Assembly (NCBI GenBank): GCA_002471845.1
Contig: DKQT01000033.1
Span: 8,572-72,571, forward strand
Direction of reading: 5' to 3'
Length of the DNA: 64,000 nt
From: Fidelibacterota bacterium UBA7301
Lineage (GTDB): Bacteria > Fidelibacterota > Marinisomatia > Marinisomatales > TCS55
The notes beneath the pieces are model-generated. The model saw only the letters and a list, made by a program, of their open reading frames with translations, was not told the DNA's origin and made no database searches. The number at the start of each line of letters is the position of its first letter. The first letter of the stretch is position 1. Made by a program: the position numbers and the translations under genes. This document shows, piece after piece, positions 23,121-32,412 of the stretch.

Positions 23121-26100
23121 CTACCAGTCATACCCCATGGATAAATACCATTGGGGTTTGGAGAAACCGCTGTCGGTCCAATCATAGGCCGCTTCCAGGC
23201 GCAATAAAAATATAAAAGGTATTTTGATTCCATAACCGATAGAGCGCACCCAAGGCGAAAATTTTTCAGGAAGGTTGCTGCCGTATTTAGCCTGCAAATA
23301 GGCAAAATCTGAAAACTCGCGGGGGTCGTCCCAGGCAGCGCCAATATCCATAAATATATGTCCCCGGATATTGCCTAAAATCATCTTTGCCGGGAATCCC
23401 AGCTGAAAATATTGAATAAATGGAAAGCGAAATTCAAGATTCGCCAGCAATACATTGGTTCCGAATCTTTCTGAGAAGCGGGCGCCCCGCAATGGATAAG
23501 CAAATTCTGAAAAATATATATCCTGCAAAAGTGTATTATTTCTACTGTCCAAGATAACATTACGCCACCTGCTTTCTCCTGTTTCGCCATCTTTCATACC
23601 ATTGGTTGTGCCCGTTCCCCAAATCCAATTTTGTATGCCTCCTAAAAAATATTTCTGCGGATTTTTCCCCGTACTGGTACCAAAATATAAGCGTCCAGCA
23701 AATGAATAATCACGTGTAACCATTTGGTATTTACGCATATCAATTTTCAGTTTTTGGTAAGAAATCCCCTTATCACCCATAGGAGGACTGATTTCCAACG
23801 TAGTATTCTGACGGAATCCATCTACAGGACCGGTATAACCGGATACGGAATTATCATACACATAGCTAAGGGTGGGATTTGCGGAAATAAAACCATCATT
23901 ATTAATTATATCGGTTTTATTCAAGTAAGGGTCAATTTGAAACAATTTATAATCCAGGTTGTGAATGATCACGCCTGCATCAAGGCGATGAAAACGATTG
24001 AAAGGCCGTGAGGCCATGGCTGCAAAGCCCAGATGACGCATCCGGGCTGTCAAATCGGTTATCATTCCAATATCGTTTAAAGCATAACCGGCAAAAAAGA
24101 AATCCGCTTGATGGAAAAGGGTAAAATAATAATCCATGCGGTTTTTCAGGTAAGCGTAATTCAAATAATAATCACTGTTCTGGAGAGAAATTTGGGATTC
24201 CATTGCTAAGGAAATCTGGTGGTCACCCATGAGATCACTGAAATAAAACACAAGTAATCCCTGGAGGCCAAATACATTATTATAGCCGGCGGCTCCCTGG
24301 GCCACATCTAAACTAAAACGGGTTTTGTACACTTGGGGAATATAATCACCATCATCTTTTTTATAGACTGAATCGGGTTTAGACTCCAAAGGCTGATCAG
24401 CAAGATCCCGATTATTGTAATGTTCGTATTCCCAAGCAAAAATATAGGTGGAATAATCGGTGGTATTTACGTCGCTGCCCTTGCGTTTATGCTGCCTTAA
24501 ATCAACCAGATCCTCCGTTTTATTTTTTGGTGGGTTGGCAATAAAGTTAGTCGGCTCTACCAAGGTTGAATCCAGATCAAGGGGGTTATTGAGGCGGTAA
24601 ACATCCCATCCCAACCCGGAGTAACCGGAAAATACCATGGTTCCATCATCCTCCGTTAAACTCAACTGAAAGAGTCCCGTGAGCAGATTGGTTACAGGCA
24701 ATCCTTCATTTGTATTTAAATCGTGACGGAAAAGATTCCACGTTCCCTGGTAATCTGCTGTGTAAAAAAGTGTATTAGCCGTCCTGGCAAAAATCGGGTA
24801 ATTTTCATCATAACTGGTATTGGTGATTCGGCTTACATCTCCAGATGAAATATCTATGGTATAAATATCACGCTGATCATAATTATGTTCAAGCATATCC
24901 TTGGCTGTAGTGGCATCGCGGTTGGATTTATTACCGCGGTCCGAAACAAAGGCAATCTTTTTTCCATCTGGGCTCCAGGACGGTTCTGTATCGGAATAAA
25001 CGTCATCTGTAATATTGGTTATCTCTTTGGTATCCAAATCATAACTGTAAATGTCACTGGCGCCACCTTCATTGCCTACAAAAGCCAGTTGCCGGCCATC
25101 GGGACCCCATGCAGCGGTAAAAACACCATCTAACTCAAATCCGATTTTTTCCTGTTTCCCTGTATTAACATCAATTAAATATAGAGCATCATGGGCACCG
25201 GCTTTCACCGCGATAACAATCTGTTTGCTATCCGGAGACCAGGTTATCCCCGGCTGTAAAAATTTCAATTCTTCAAAATTGATAGAGCGGCTTCCTTTTA
25301 CCAATCGTTTGATTTTTTTACCCGAAACCGCGTCCAGAATATAAATATCCATATATCCCGACCGGTCGGATAAGACAGCGATTTTGCTCCCATCCGGTGA
25401 AATGGTGGGCGAAACATTATAAAAGTTATTTCCTTCTTTATGGTCTGTCAGGCGTTTAGCGATATCTTTTACCTCATCCCGCCCGGCTACATCGGGAAAG
25501 TATTCTTTCTTGATATATTTATGCCATTGTTCCGTCAATTCTTCGAAGTCCATGCCCAGTGCTTCCTTGAAGCCCCTCTCCGCGGAGCTGCGCCGTTTCA
25601 TAGCCTGAAAAATTTCACCTATTTTTTCTCGGCCGTACTTTTCAGCAATAAAACGCCATACAGATTGACCGCCCTTATATGCTAAAAAATATTCCAGTTC
25701 ACGGATTGTCGGAATACGTTCATTAATGGCCAAATCACGAATCGTCATATCCGCTTGAGTGTCCCAATTCATAGACAGATATTCCGCCAGCCCTTCGTTT
25801 GCCCATAATGGAATCTGCAGTGTCATCTGGTTAGAAATCACATTTTGCATTCTACCGCCATAAATTAGATCATTAATCATGGCATGGACCAATTCATGGT
25901 GAATCACATGGCGAAATACTTCATAGTTTCCTTCGAAGGGAATCACCACGCGGTTTTTAAATAATTCGGTTACACCCCCAATCCCTTCCTGCATATACTG
26001 GGCAATAACATTCGTCTGTTGAAATTCATTATGAGAGTGATAAATAATGATAGGGACACGTTTTTTTATATTCCAGCGCAAGTGTTTGGCAATCTGTTCG

Positions 26101-26291
26101 TAGGCTTCACTTGCCACTTCCATTGTAAAATGGGCCAATTCAATTTCATCCCCGTAGTAATAAACATCAAATTCAGGTGAAGAGATATAATTCCAATCGT
26201 AATCCCTGTATTGAACCTTATTTTGTCCAAAGGATTGGGCATTGAGCAGCGATGATAGGCCCAAGAGCAGAATGAAAATTATCTGTTTCAT
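23121..26291 (-). CDS. Metallopeptidase-like / TolB-type propeller / outer-membrane barrel protein
   Basis: A 1056-residue exported protein (signal peptide 1-19) with three modules. Residues 40-280 look like a gluzincin metallopeptidase: HHELVHAM with HELVH at 132-136 and the distal Glu in NEGLAEYL at 165-172. Residues 285-580 hold WD40/TolB propeller repeats (SPDGSKIAVLSDRSG, SPDSKQIVIA, GPDGRQLAFVGNEGG, SPDGKKIAFVSDRGN). From about 650 to the end (MGYDW) is a surface-antigen/BamA-like barrel with PLRGARFSERFGTNVLLANLEFRFP. The catalytic ligands look intact. The substrate is unknown; possibly surface proteolysis or outer-membrane biogenesis. Confidence 0.82.
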   Translation of the reverse strand: MKQIIFILLLGLSSLLNAQSFGQNKVQYRDYDWNYISSPEFDVYYYGDEIELAHFTMEVASEAYEQIAKHLRWNIKKRVPIIIYHSHNEFQQTNVIAQYMQEGIGGVTELFKNRVVIPFEGNYEVFRHVIHHELVHAMINDLIYGGRMQNVISNQMTLQIPLWANEGLAEYLSMNWDTQADMTIRDLAINERIPTIRELEYFLAYKGGQSVWRFIAEKYGREKIGEIFQAMKRRSSAERGFKEALGMDFEELTEQWHKYIKKEYFPDVAGRDEVKDIAKRLTDHKEGNNFYNVSPTISPDGSKIAVLSDRSGYMDIYILDAVSGKKIKRLVKGSRSINFEELKFLQPGITWSPDSKQIVIAVKAGAHDALYLIDVNTGKQEKIGFELDGVFTAAWGPDGRQLAFVGNEGGASDIYSYDLDTKEITNITDDVYSDTEPSWSPDGKKIAFVSDRGNKSNRDATTAKDMLEHNYDQRDIYTIDISSGDVSRITNTSYDENYPIFARTANTLFYTADYQGTWNLFRHDLNTNEGLPVTNLLTGLFQLSLTEDDGTMVFSGYSGLGWDVYRLNNPLDLDSTLVEPTNFIANPPKNKTEDLVDLRQHKRKGSDVNTTDYSTYIFAWEYEHYNNRDLADQPLESKPDSVYKKDDGDYIPQVYKTRFSLDVAQGAAGYNNVFGLQGLLVFYFSDLMGDHQISLAMESQISLQNSDYYLNYAYLKNRMDYYFTLFHQADFFFAGYALNDIGMITDLTARMRHLGFAAMASRPFNRFHRLDAGVIIHNLDYKLFQIDPYLNKTDIINNDGFISANPTLSYVYDNSVSGYTGPVDGFRQNTTLEISPPMGDKGISYQKLKIDMRKYQMVTRDYSFAGRLYFGTSTGKNPQKYFLGGIQNWIWGTGTTNGMKDGETGESRWRNVILDSRNNTLLQDIYFSEFAYPLRGARFSERFGTNVLLANLEFRFPFIQYFQLGFPAKMILGNIRGHIFMDIGAAWDDPREFSDFAYLQAKYGSNLPEKFSPWVRSIGYGIKIPFIFLLRLEAAYDWTDSGFSKPQWYLSMGYDW

Positions 26292-26390
26292 ACTTTTATA
26301 TAATTGAATTTAATCCGATAGTTCCTGAATTTCGACGATAATCCACGGAAAATGTTAAAAAAAATATCAATAATTTTTCTAGTTTCAGGA

Positions 26391-26420
26391 TTGACTGACC
26401 CCTCGGGGAAATAGTATTTT
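26391..26420 (+). promoter_or_regulatory. Promoter of lpxH, predicted leaderless transcript
   Basis: TTGACT (26391-26396), an 18-base spacer and TATTTT (26415-26420). The expected start of transcription falls at about 26427-26428, the A of the lpxH ATG. The start codon has no SD (CCACCATGG), which agrees with a leaderless mRNA. CCCC-TC-GGGG arms lie in the spacer. Confidence 0.55.
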
Positions 26421-26427
26421 ATCCACC

Positions 26428-27174
26428 ATGGATTTGCCTGTCTATTTTATTTCAGACATTCATTTGATGCTGAAAAAATCGGATTCCGAAGTAAGGCGCC
26501 AGAATATTTTATTCCAATTCCTTCGACATGTGAAGGAATCCGGCGGTACATTAGTCATTAATGGCGACCTCTTCGATTTCTATTTTGAATACAAGGATGT
26601 AATTCCAAAGAGTTACGTTCCTTTTTACCATGAAATACTAAAACTGCGGGAAGCGGGTGTAAAAGTCCATTTCATCCTGGGGAATCATGATTACTGGGTC
26701 AGGGATTTTATTACCGAAACCCTGTTTGATCATACTTATTCTTCTGATATTAGTTTCGAAGTAAATAGCAAAAAGTTTTTTGTAACCCACGGCGATGGTT
26801 ATTTATCCTGGGATACGGGTTACCGATTGCTGAAAGGGTTTATCCGTTCCCGGTTATTTATGTGGACCTATCGCTGGCTACATCCAAGAATGGGGTATGT
26901 TTTCGCCAGGTGGATTTCAAAAAAGGGCGAACACTATCACCATTCAGATGAATACAATAAAAAGATTACTGATGAAATGGCCATCCATGCCCAAAAAAGG
27001 ATTGCAGAAGGATTTGACTATTTTATTACGGGTCATTACCACCAGGCAAAGGAATTACCTCTAAATGGTGGTAAATTGCTTATTCTTGGAGACTGGCTTA
27101 GCTTTTTTTCATATGCAAAATTTGACGGCCACGATCTAAAATTACATTTCTGGAAACATAATGAAGCGCCATAG
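26428..27174 (+). CDS. lpxH: UDP-2,3-diacylglucosamine pyrophosphatase LpxH
   Basis: Calcineurin-like metallophosphoesterase that makes lipid X in lipid A synthesis at the inner-membrane surface. The metal ligands appear in canonical order: SDIHL (D10/H12), NGDLFDF (D47), GNHD (N, H), HGDG and GHYH. The helical cap has the RLLKGFIRSR and YRWLHPRMGY pattern of LpxH-like proteins. 248 residues, normal. The last 14 bases overlap the start of the HEAT lipoprotein gene, so the two are coupled. Confidence 0.85.
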   Translation: MDLPVYFISDIHLMLKKSDSEVRRQNILFQFLRHVKESGGTLVINGDLFDFYFEYKDVIPKSYVPFYHEILKLREAGVKVHFILGNHDYWVRDFITETLFDHTYSSDISFEVNSKKFFVTHGDGYLSWDTGYRLLKGFIRSRLFMWTYRWLHPRMGYVFARWISKKGEHYHHSDEYNKKITDEMAIHAQKRIAEGFDYFITGHYHQAKELPLNGGKLLILGDWLSFFSYAKFDGHDLKLHFWKHNEAP

Positions 27175-28297
27175 CCTTATCGTCCTACTGTTGACTTCTC
27201 TTTTAATAGTTGATGGATGTTCAATGATTAAAAAATTCTGGCCGGGTAAAAAGGATGGTTCAGATGACATTTCTTACGAATTGATTGAAAACCTGAGAAC
27301 TGCTTTCAGTGAGGGCAAACTTCAGGCGCTTGAAGAAATGATCGCTATTTATAATGATACCAATCAACCATTTGATGTGCGTATCGCCGCCGGTAAGGCA
27401 CTGGCCGAAACCCAACATCCCACCGCCTTGAATGCCATTTCTGAAACGGTTGGCGAAGCGGCAGCCCTTGACGTGACATTCATGGTGGCTTCCATAGAAT
27501 TACTGGCTGAATTCAGGGATGATCCAAGGGCGGCAGATGCTATGGTAAATGCAATGAACAAAGTAGAAGAAAAAACCAATTCACTGCAGATGGCGCTGGT
27601 GCAAAATTTAAATAAAGTCCGAACGAAGGACCAGGTTCTGGCGTTATTGGACCTTTATGAAGTCAGTCGGAATAATTTTAACCGAACTGAAAAATTGCTA
27701 ACGGAAACACTGGGTGCTTTAGGAACGGATGAAGTGGTTCCAATTCTTACCCAAATCTCGCGAGACCCGGAGGTTAACTTAGGTATTCGCAACCGTGCTT
27801 TGGAAATCCTTGGGAAGAAAGATCCTTCTCAGGTTGCAGGCGCATTTGCAGAATTATTAGGTGATCCCCAGACAAACCTGGAAGTCCAGGATTTTGCCCT
27901 GAATACCATGAAAGGCGTCAAGGAAGAAAACCTCATCCTAGCCCTATTGCAGACTTACCGTACCGGAAAAGATCAATATTATAATTTACTCACCACACTC
28001 CTTGAAGCTTTGGGTGAATTCAATGATCCGGAAATTCGGAATGCCGTAAAAGAAATTGCCATGCATGAAGCCTACCCCCTGGAAATTCGGATCAAGGCAA
28101 TTGAAAAACTTTCTGATCTGGGTGATGAAATAATTGTCCCCACCCTGATGCCTATTTTATCTGACCCGGAACAATACAAACTTCATACAGCTGTTATCCA
28201 AACGGTAAAAAACCTTGGCCAATATGATACCTACGAACAGGAAATACACCGCAGGACTTTTGAAGCACACCAAAAAGCAGTAATAACGAATGAATAA
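27161..28297 (+). CDS. HEAT-repeat lipoprotein
   Basis: A 378-residue lipoprotein: hydrophobic signal and lipobox VDGC put the lipidated Cys at residue 20. The remainder is a run of HEAT-like alpha repeats of about 35 residues (RIAAGKALAETQHPTALNAI, NRALEILGKKDPSQVAGAFA, EIRIKAIEKLSDLGDEIIVP). No catalytic motif, so an envelope scaffold is likely. It overlaps lpxH upstream and the FxLYD-like gene downstream (8 bases), suggesting a three-gene operon. Confidence 0.8.
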   Translation: MKRHSLIVLLLTSLLIVDGCSMIKKFWPGKKDGSDDISYELIENLRTAFSEGKLQALEEMIAIYNDTNQPFDVRIAAGKALAETQHPTALNAISETVGEAAALDVTFMVASIELLAEFRDDPRAADAMVNAMNKVEEKTNSLQMALVQNLNKVRTKDQVLALLDLYEVSRNNFNRTEKLLTETLGALGTDEVVPILTQISRDPEVNLGIRNRALEILGKKDPSQVAGAFAELLGDPQTNLEVQDFALNTMKGVKEENLILALLQTYRTGKDQYYNLLTTLLEALGEFNDPEIRNAVKEIAMHEAYPLEIRIKAIEKLSDLGDEIIVPTLMPILSDPEQYKLHTAVIQTVKNLGQYDTYEQEIHRRTFEAHQKAVITNE

Positions 28298-29141
28298 GTT
28301 CATTTTTTTAATTCTGTTTTTCAGTGTTGGCCTAAGCCAGAATGAAACAGACACTTCCGCCGCAGCCCTTGCGGATACGTTGGTAATCATAGAATCCGAT
28401 ACAACCCAAACTTTCATTCCAGATGAACCTGAAAAACCAAAAACCGTCACTGATGATAGCCTTGTCCCCCTCCCTGAAATCCGGGATATAGGAGAAAAAG
28501 CTGACAAACTCGAACCGGGCAAACCTTTTTTTGAATTGAAATCCAGTATTGATCTGCTCCATCAGCAGGTGGATTCGTTGAAGCGGGTTATATCCGTATA
28601 TGAAAAAGGCAAAGGTACGATGCCTACCATTGATGAAGAATTACTGAACTTGATCAAAGTCCCCCAACTCCGCCACAGGATCGAACTTCAAAATGGAACT
28701 ATCGTCAATGGCGAAATTATCCAGGAAGATGATCTAGGAATCATTGTTCAAACTTCCATCGGCCAACTGGCTATTGAACGTGATCGTGTTGTCAATATCA
28801 CCGAAGATTTACCACCAAATGCAAGGGTTGAATTGGTGGGAGAACCATTTGTGAATGCCTTTCCGGACCGTGAAGAGATTACGGGAACATTAAAAAATGT
28901 AGGCGCAAAACGTGCTGACTTCGTCCGCATTGTTGCCAATCTCTGGTCTGCCACAACAGAACTTGTGCAAAAGGATTCCGTTTTTATCGCCGGGCAAAAT
29001 CAGAAATATTTAACCGGTATCCAGTCGAATACGGCCCTTGATCCAGGTGCAATGAGTCAGTTTAAATTAGTAATTCCCTTATTAGAGGGTAATGAAGTTT
29101 CCTATCGGACTTATGATATCCGCTGGGAATCATTTAAATAA
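28290..29141 (+). CDS. Secreted coiled-coil / FxLYD-like domain protein
   Basis: 283 residues with a signal peptide (1-17). A low-complexity acidic Thr/Asp/Pro stretch covers about 18-75. A short coiled coil (LKSSIDLLHQQVDSLKRVISVYEK) lies near 82-108. A small Sm-like beta unit follows (RIELQNGTIVNGEIIQEDDLGIIVQT). The C-terminal beta-sandwich (GTLKNVGAKRADFVRIVANLW, then LDPGAMSQFKLVIPL) resembles FxLYD domains. Function unknown; periplasmic. Ends 3 bases short of the convergent kdsD stop. Confidence 0.7.
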   Translation: MNKFIFLILFFSVGLSQNETDTSAAALADTLVIIESDTTQTFIPDEPEKPKTVTDDSLVPLPEIRDIGEKADKLEPGKPFFELKSSIDLLHQQVDSLKRVISVYEKGKGTMPTIDEELLNLIKVPQLRHRIELQNGTIVNGEIIQEDDLGIIVQTSIGQLAIERDRVVNITEDLPPNARVELVGEPFVNAFPDREEITGTLKNVGAKRADFVRIVANLWSATTELVQKDSVFIAGQNQKYLTGIQSNTALDPGAMSQFKLVIPLLEGNEVSYRTYDIRWESFK

Positions 29142-29144
29142 TAT

Positions 29145-30125
29145 TTAAAACAGCTGTGTTTGATAAACGTCGTGGAGGCGTAATAAACCGGCACAGGACT
29201 TGCCCTCTCCATTTACCACCGGCAAAACGGATATCTGGGATTTCCTGTCCTCCATCATTGTAACTGCATCTTTCAGGAGCGCATCTTCTGTCACTGCAAC
29301 CGGGTTGGATGTCATCACTTCTCCCACGGTTAATTGATCAATATCACCGTTGTTGGCTAAACAGCGGCGCAGGTCACCCTCGGTAACAATGCCTAATAAC
29401 TGGTTGTCACCATCCACCACTAAGGCGGCGCCCTGGGGTTTTTCTGTCATTTCAATAACCACTTTTCGCAGTCGATCATCTACACTCACCGCCGCAACAC
29501 TTTCTAAGGGCTGCATGATGTTTGCCACCGTTAACCGCAGTCGCCGACCCAGGTCTCCAGCAGGATGGAGTTTCGCAAAATCCTCATGCTTGAATCCGCG
29601 GTAACTCATTAGCACCGCTGCCAATGAGTCCCCGATTGCCATAGTCAGGGTGGTACTAGAAGTGGGAACAATACCCAAAGGATCGGCTTCTTTTTCTACG
29701 GAAGCATCCAATACAATATCCATTTGATCCACCAAGGGTGATTTCATATTACCCATTATACCGATAAGTGGAGATTCAAATTCCTTAAGAGTCGGTAGTA
29801 AACGAATTAATTCTTCAGTGGCGCCGCTTTTGGAAATGAGAATGGTTGGATCCCCCGGTGCATAAATTCCCAAGTCGCCGTGTACAGCTTCTGCCGCATG
29901 AAGGAATACAGCTTTGGTGCCGGTACTGCATAAGGTGGCTACAATTTTCTGGGCGATTAGGCCTGATTTACCCATCCCGCAAATCACCACTTTACCGGAA
30001 TGATTCACAATAATTTCGCAGGCCCGAACAATACTGTCATGAACACGATCAGCCGCATTGATCAATTCTTGTCCTTCGACCCGAAGGATCTGACTGGCTA
30101 TATTTTTTAGTTCTGAATTGGTCAT
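29145..30125 (-). CDS. kdsD: Arabinose-5-phosphate isomerase KdsD (KpsF/GutQ family)
   Basis: Converts ribulose-5-phosphate to arabinose-5-phosphate, the first dedicated Kdo step. The SIS domain lies in about 35-175, with GMGKSGLIAQKIVATLCSTGT and the family-specific HAAEAVHGDLG; ISKSGAT binds the phosphosugar. Two CBS domains follow (about 205-262 and 272-326). 326 residues, normal. It is the last gene of the long minus-strand block that also contains kdsA, kdsB and kdsC, which supports the assignment over GutQ-type roles. Confidence 0.93.
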   Translation of the reverse strand: MTNSELKNIASQILRVEGQELINAADRVHDSIVRACEIIVNHSGKVVICGMGKSGLIAQKIVATLCSTGTKAVFLHAAEAVHGDLGIYAPGDPTILISKSGATEELIRLLPTLKEFESPLIGIMGNMKSPLVDQMDIVLDASVEKEADPLGIVPTSSTTLTMAIGDSLAAVLMSYRGFKHEDFAKLHPAGDLGRRLRLTVANIMQPLESVAAVSVDDRLRKVVIEMTEKPQGAALVVDGDNQLLGIVTEGDLRRCLANNGDIDQLTVGEVMTSNPVAVTEDALLKDAVTMMEDRKSQISVLPVVNGEGKSCAGLLRLHDVYQTQLF

Positions 30126-30140
30126 TGGATTTGAAATAAG

Positions 30141-31058
30141 TTACATCTTTCCGGCAATCTTTACCATAATTGCATTTTGGGCATGCATCCTGTTTTCCGC
30201 TTCATCAAAAACTATTGAATTGGGCGCTTCCATAACCGCATCTGTAACCTCCCGCCCCCGTTCAGCCGGCAAACAGTGCATGAATAAAGTCTCCTTCCCG
30301 GTGGATGCCATCATAGCGGAATTCACCTGAAAATCAGCGAAGATCTTTTCTCTGACTTCTGCTTCTTCCTTCTGACCCATGGAAGCCCAAACATCCGTGT
30401 AGATCACATTGGCACCGGAAACACCTCCCTTGGGATCGTGAGTAATTTCGACAGTCGAGATGCCTGCATCCTCAACTAATTTTACGGCACTTTCATCCGG
30501 TTCAAAACCTTCCGGGCAGACGCAGGTAAAATGGAATGGAATTCGGGCCGCCAAATGAAGCCATGAATGGACAATATTATTTCCGTCCCCCACATACACG
30601 ATCTTCATATCATCCAAAGTACCCCGATGTTCATAGACAGTGAGAATATCGGCCATGATCTGGCAGGGATGGTTGTAGTCCGTCAGGCCATTCACAACCG
30701 GAACTGAAGAAAATTCAGCCAGTTCGAGAATATGTTGATGGTCAAAAAGGCGCGCCATAATCATATCATTATATCCACTGAATACTCTGGCAATATCTTT
30801 CACCGCTTCCCGCTTGCCAATTCCAATGTCACTCGGGCCAAGGTATAGAGCATGGCCGCCTAGACGGAAAAACCCTGTTTCAAATGAAACTCTTGTCCGG
30901 GCCGATGGTTTAGCGAAAATCATAGCCAAAGAATGATCCTGGAAAGGTTTGTATTTTTCCCTACTTTTTAGTTTCGCCTTGATTTCTTTGGCCAATTCAA
31001 GGGTTTCCCAAATTTCATCAGCGGTAAAATCAGTTATATGTAAAAAATCTCTTTTCAT
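30141..31058 (-). CDS. argF: Ornithine carbamoyltransferase
   Basis: Makes citrulline from ornithine and carbamoyl phosphate for arginine synthesis. The carbamoyl-phosphate loop is S52-A-R-T-R56, where the usual STRTR Thr is Ala; plant-type OTCs vary at this site too. HPCQ is at 130-133, DxxxSMG (DVWASMG) near 222-228, and HCLPA at 261-265, all expected for ornithine use. The sequence LGGHALYLGPSDI resembles the plant/green-sulfur-type OTC. A purine-rich GGAAGAAGGAAGAAGG run precedes the ATG and includes the SD. Confidence 0.95.
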   Translation of the reverse strand: MKRDFLHITDFTADEIWETLELAKEIKAKLKSREKYKPFQDHSLAMIFAKPSARTRVSFETGFFRLGGHALYLGPSDIGIGKREAVKDIARVFSGYNDMIMARLFDHQHILELAEFSSVPVVNGLTDYNHPCQIMADILTVYEHRGTLDDMKIVYVGDGNNIVHSWLHLAARIPFHFTCVCPEGFEPDESAVKLVEDAGISTVEITHDPKGGVSGANVIYTDVWASMGQKEEAEVREKIFADFQVNSAMMASTGKETLFMHCLPAERGREVTDAVMEAPNSIVFDEAENRMHAQNAIMVKIAGKM

Positions 31059-31074
31059 CCTTCTTCCTTCTTCC

Positions 31075-32412
31075 TTATAAAATATATTTACTCAAATCCT
31101 GGTCTTTGACAATATCTTTTAATTTATCATCCACCATTTTTTTGGTAATTGTTATTGTCTTTCCCCGACCACTGGATTCATCAAACATGAAATTATCTAG
31201 CAGAGTAGTCATGACGGTGTGTAGTCTTCGGGCGCCGATATTTTCCATTTTTTGATTTACTTCTGCCGCAATTTTTGCAATGGCACGGATGGCCTGTGTT
31301 TCAAATTTAAGAGAGACATTTTCTGCCCCCAGCAAAGCCATATATTGTTTTATCAGTGATGATTCAGGATGCTTCAGGATTTTGACAAAATCATTTACGG
31401 TTAATTTATCCATTTCAACCCTAATCGGAAACCGCCCCTGCAGCTCAGGGATCATATCCGATGGTGAAGAAACGTGGAACGCACCGGCAGAGATGAATAA
31501 AATATGGTCCGTTTTGATTATTCCGTATTTAGTGGGTACGCGGCTTCCTTCTACAATAGGCAACAGGTCTCTTTGCACGCCTTCCCTGCTTACATCCGGC
31601 CCGGAACCGGCCCTGCCGCTGTCCACAATCTTGTCAATTTCATCAAGGAAGACAATTCCGTTATTCTCAACTTTTGTTTTGGTCATGCGCACCAGTTCAT
31701 CTTGATCCATAAGGTTGTCGGCTTCTAATTCAACCAGGATATTACGTGCCTCTAAAACGGGGAGTTTTCGACGCTTTTTCTGTCCTGGAATTACATTGGA
31801 AAGCATTTCTTTTAAATTCATTCCCATATCATCGCCGCCTAAAGGTCCGAAAACCTGCATCATGGGTGCTGCTTCTTCCGTTACTTCAATTTCAATTTCC
31901 CGGTCTTCAAAATCACCGTGCTGTAATTTTTGCCTGAGTCGGTCCCGCGTTTTCTTGCGGCGTGTTTCTTCTTCCTTGGTGGGTTTATGGGACCCGTTAC
32001 TTGGAAAAAGTGAATCTAAAATTCTTTCTTCAGCCAGGGTTTCTGCAAGTGCCAGAACTTCATCATGTTTTTCCCGTTTGACGATACTCATAGCTACATC
32101 AGTAAGGTCCCGAACGATTGATTCCACATCACGCCCCACGTAACCTACTTCGGTGAACTTACTCGCTTCCACTTTTACAAAAGGTGCCTTGGCTAATTTA
32201 GCCAGCCGACGGGATATTTCTGTTTTACCTACACCGGTAGGCCCAATAAGGATAATATTGTTAGGCACAATTTCATTCCGCATTGCTCCATCTACTTGTT
32301 GGCGTCGCCAACGGTTTCGCAATGCAATAGCTACTGCACGCTTCGCGGCGGATTGCCCCACAATATAGCGGTCCAATTCCTTTACAATTTGCTTCGGAGT
32401 AAAATCGCTCAT
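31075..32412 (-). CDS. hslU: HslU ATPase subunit of the HslUV protease
   Basis: AAA+ unfoldase (ClpY) that feeds substrates into HslV. Walker A GPTGVGKT is at 57-64, Walker B FLDEIDK near 258, and the sensor-2 region GARRLHTVM near 390. The I-domain insertion is at about 110-230, with a Met-rich LGGDDMGMNLKEML. The C-terminal tail SKYIL is the segment that docks into and activates HslV. 445 residues, normal. It overlaps hslV by 4 bases. Confidence 0.98.
   Translation of the reverse strand: MSDFTPKQIVKELDRYIVGQSAAKRAVAIALRNRWRRQQVDGAMRNEIVPNNIILIGPTGVGKTEISRRLAKLAKAPFVKVEASKFTEVGYVGRDVESIVRDLTDVAMSIVKREKHDEVLALAETLAEERILDSLFPSNGSHKPTKEEETRRKKTRDRLRQKLQHGDFEDREIEIEVTEEAAPMMQVFGPLGGDDMGMNLKEMLSNVIPGQKKRRKLPVLEARNILVELEADNLMDQDELVRMTKTKVENNGIVFLDEIDKIVDSGRAGSGPDVSREGVQRDLLPIVEGSRVPTKYGIIKTDHILFISAGAFHVSSPSDMIPELQGRFPIRVEMDKLTVNDFVKILKHPESSLIKQYMALLGAENVSLKFETQAIRAIAKIAAEVNQKMENIGARRLHTVMTTLLDNFMFDESSGRGKTITITKKMVDDKLKDIVKDQDLSKYIL

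Noticed and set aside
31280..32143. Plus-strand ORFs opposite hslU
   Set aside because: Complement of a fully conserved HslU coding sequence; no start signals or domains.
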